From Armillaria gallica (Eukaryota; Basidiomycota; Agaricomycetes; Agaricales; Physalacriaceae): DNA of 64,000 nucleotides. Below, one piece after another: positions 62,801-64,000 of the stretch. The stretch's first letter is position 1, and every line of letters starts with the position of its first letter. The notes below the pieces were generated by a model that did not search any database, was not told the DNA's origin, and worked only from the letters and a program-made list of their open reading frames with translations. Position numbers and translations under genes: made by a program. The stretch is from the NCBI GenBank assembly GCA_037576215.1, contig JBANDB010000010.1:496001-560000 (forward strand), in the 5' to 3' direction.

Positions 62801-63931
62801 CCATTGAATACGCCTACGGCACCAAGACCCGTCGCGCCCCAAGAGGTACCACTACTGGCGCCGGAGGAAGATTTCCCAGACCCACAAGACCCGTTCTTCA
62901 CGACGAACTGTGCAGCTCGCGCGTTGAGATTCCGTTTGAGCTCTTCGAGAACAGTGCGGTCTGCAGTGGAGAACTTGGCAGCTTTGCCTTTCGTCTTAAC
63001 CCCTTGCTGGACGGCCGAGGAAGGAGACTGAGAACTAGACGGAGGTGCTACGAAGGGGCCCGCATGAACGACGCCAGACCACGCGGTAGGTACTGGGGGA
63101 ACTGGTGGAGTTAGTGGTATTGGGGTTTGGGACGCCTTATAGGCACCTGAACTTGGCGGAGATTTTGAAAGATTGTTACGATGAGAGTTTGATACAGGGA
63201 CCGAGCGTAAGTTCTTAGGGCAAGGTTCGGTGCCAAGCGGGCCTGCTGAAGCTGACGACTGGAGTCTGAATGGCGCGAAGTTGTTGCCTACTGGATTCTT
63301 TGCAGGAGTCTTACTTCCTGTCGACTTTCGTCTCCGAAGATGGTCAGCAAAAGTTCGACCGGATGGACGGCCTCCGGAGCTTGAGGGACGCATCTAGATG
63401 GAGATAGGATAGGGTAAGCGGAAGGTGCGCATGATGGAGACAAAAGAAAGCAATTCGTAATATGGTAATAGCAAAAGGACGCGGAGTTGAATGAAAATAG
63501 AGAGCTTAGGCACTTACGGATGTGCTAACACGAGGCGGGTTTTGCGGCAAAGACTCAGCAATTGCTACACACCTGGAGCCAAGCTCGTCCCCCGGCGCGG
63601 GGTACAATTCCCAAGGTGTCACGTCCTCCATCGAACCCGTCGCTGTTCGCGGTCGGCTCGAGATCTTGACCTTGGCCGACCGCGACCGCGAGAGCGCTAC
63701 GGGTGGAGCGCCGACGCGCGTGGGCCGCGACGGCCGTAGAATGGAAGACGGCGAAGGTGATGGCGAAGACGGGAGCGCCTCAGCGACGCCAGTGTGAGTA
63801 GAGTGTCGCTTTTTCGAGAGAATAGAAGGCAGACGGTTGGAAGGCTGGCCGTCCGCGAGGGGATTGTCAGACTGAGATCTCGCCAGAAGGGGACGATGAG
63901 AAGGGGGAGGTGGAGGGGGGTCGATAGACAT
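59826..63931 (-). CDS. LaeA-like SAM-dependent methyltransferase with long disordered regions
   Basis: The start MSIDPPPPPP lies at 63931; intron 63394-63517 joins the first exon to MRPSSSGG. The first 350 residues are Ser/Pro/Arg-rich. The methyltransferase domain then spans several small exons: DIWDTHFCRQICESLTWHVFE, then VLDIGCGTGAWILECAR (SAM motif I, split near 62512 and 62461), GLDCVPLHPDLL, LPFPNEEFDFV, HIKRIALGVPEDKWDHLFEE and IVRVMKPGAAFE. After it comes EEDLFFPG and about 650 residues of Ser/Pro-rich sequence with a structured helical end (ALNLNLALRAAEILGCSEEM, then LTREEFEGLLIRFDL). It ends near GVFVAWKAEGSGSEP. Motif order resembles LaeA and related fungal regulators and enzymes, but the long tail is unlike LaeA itself. 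Target is unknown. The domain joins are good; overall length is about 1,250 aa. Confidence 0.8.
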
Positions 63932-64000
63932 GACGGCGATGAGGAGAGGTACCTGCTCACTGTGTAGGGCGACGACGACGAAGGAAACGAGCGAGCATCT

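Overview
The window looks like nuclear DNA of a filamentous basidiomycete, most likely an agaricomycete. Genes are split by many 40-70 nt introns, and the families present are typical of that group: DUF6533 seven-helix protein, wax-synthase-like MBOAT, OGFr-domain protein, NiCoT nickel transporter, and a linker-histone-fold protein. I cannot name the species. I read about 26 gene loci; exon joins were made by hand from splice signals and reading frame, so outer limits are safer than individual exons.

Layout. 1-0.9 kb: a membrane or secreted protein cut by the left edge (-). 1.3-3.5 kb: a helical protein ending in a peroxisomal-type tripeptide (+). 5.6-11.3 kb: two tandem 4-coumarate-CoA-ligase-like enzymes, both ending in PTS1-like tripeptides (+), followed by an FAD oxidoreductase (-). 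12.9-21.1 kb: a housekeeping block with a G-patch nucleolar protein, a vWFA protein, the mitochondrial Rho GTPase GEM1 and an F-box/WD40-like protein. 23-27 kb: an SH3-RasGEF of CDC25 type. 28.8-39 kb: H15-domain protein, small coiled-coil protein, DUF6533 membrane protein, FKBP12, OGFr-domain protein and a GSKIP-domain protein, separated by long stretches without recognisable coding. 40.8-47.2 kb: two related secreted proteins with acidic Ser/Gly-rich tails, with a Zn2Cys6 regulator between them. 47.3-51 kb: wax synthase (-) and nickel/cobalt transporter (+), divergently transcribed. 51.2-64 kb: Red1/ZFC3H1-like zinc-finger protein, the MADS-box factor MCM1, a cis-prenyltransferase, a decayed S66 peptidase and a LaeA-like methyltransferase running to the right edge.

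Themes. Peroxisomal signals recur in the first 11 kb (ARL, AKL, AKM C-termini). Three introns appear to use GC-AG instead of GT-AG. Three otherwise good genes (MCM1, NiCoT, secreted protein copy 1) each lose frame at a C4 or T4 run where one extra base would restore the family-like frame, which points to one-base homopolymer losses in the assembly, or to real lesions. The least explained part is the secreted pair around the Zn2Cys6 gene.
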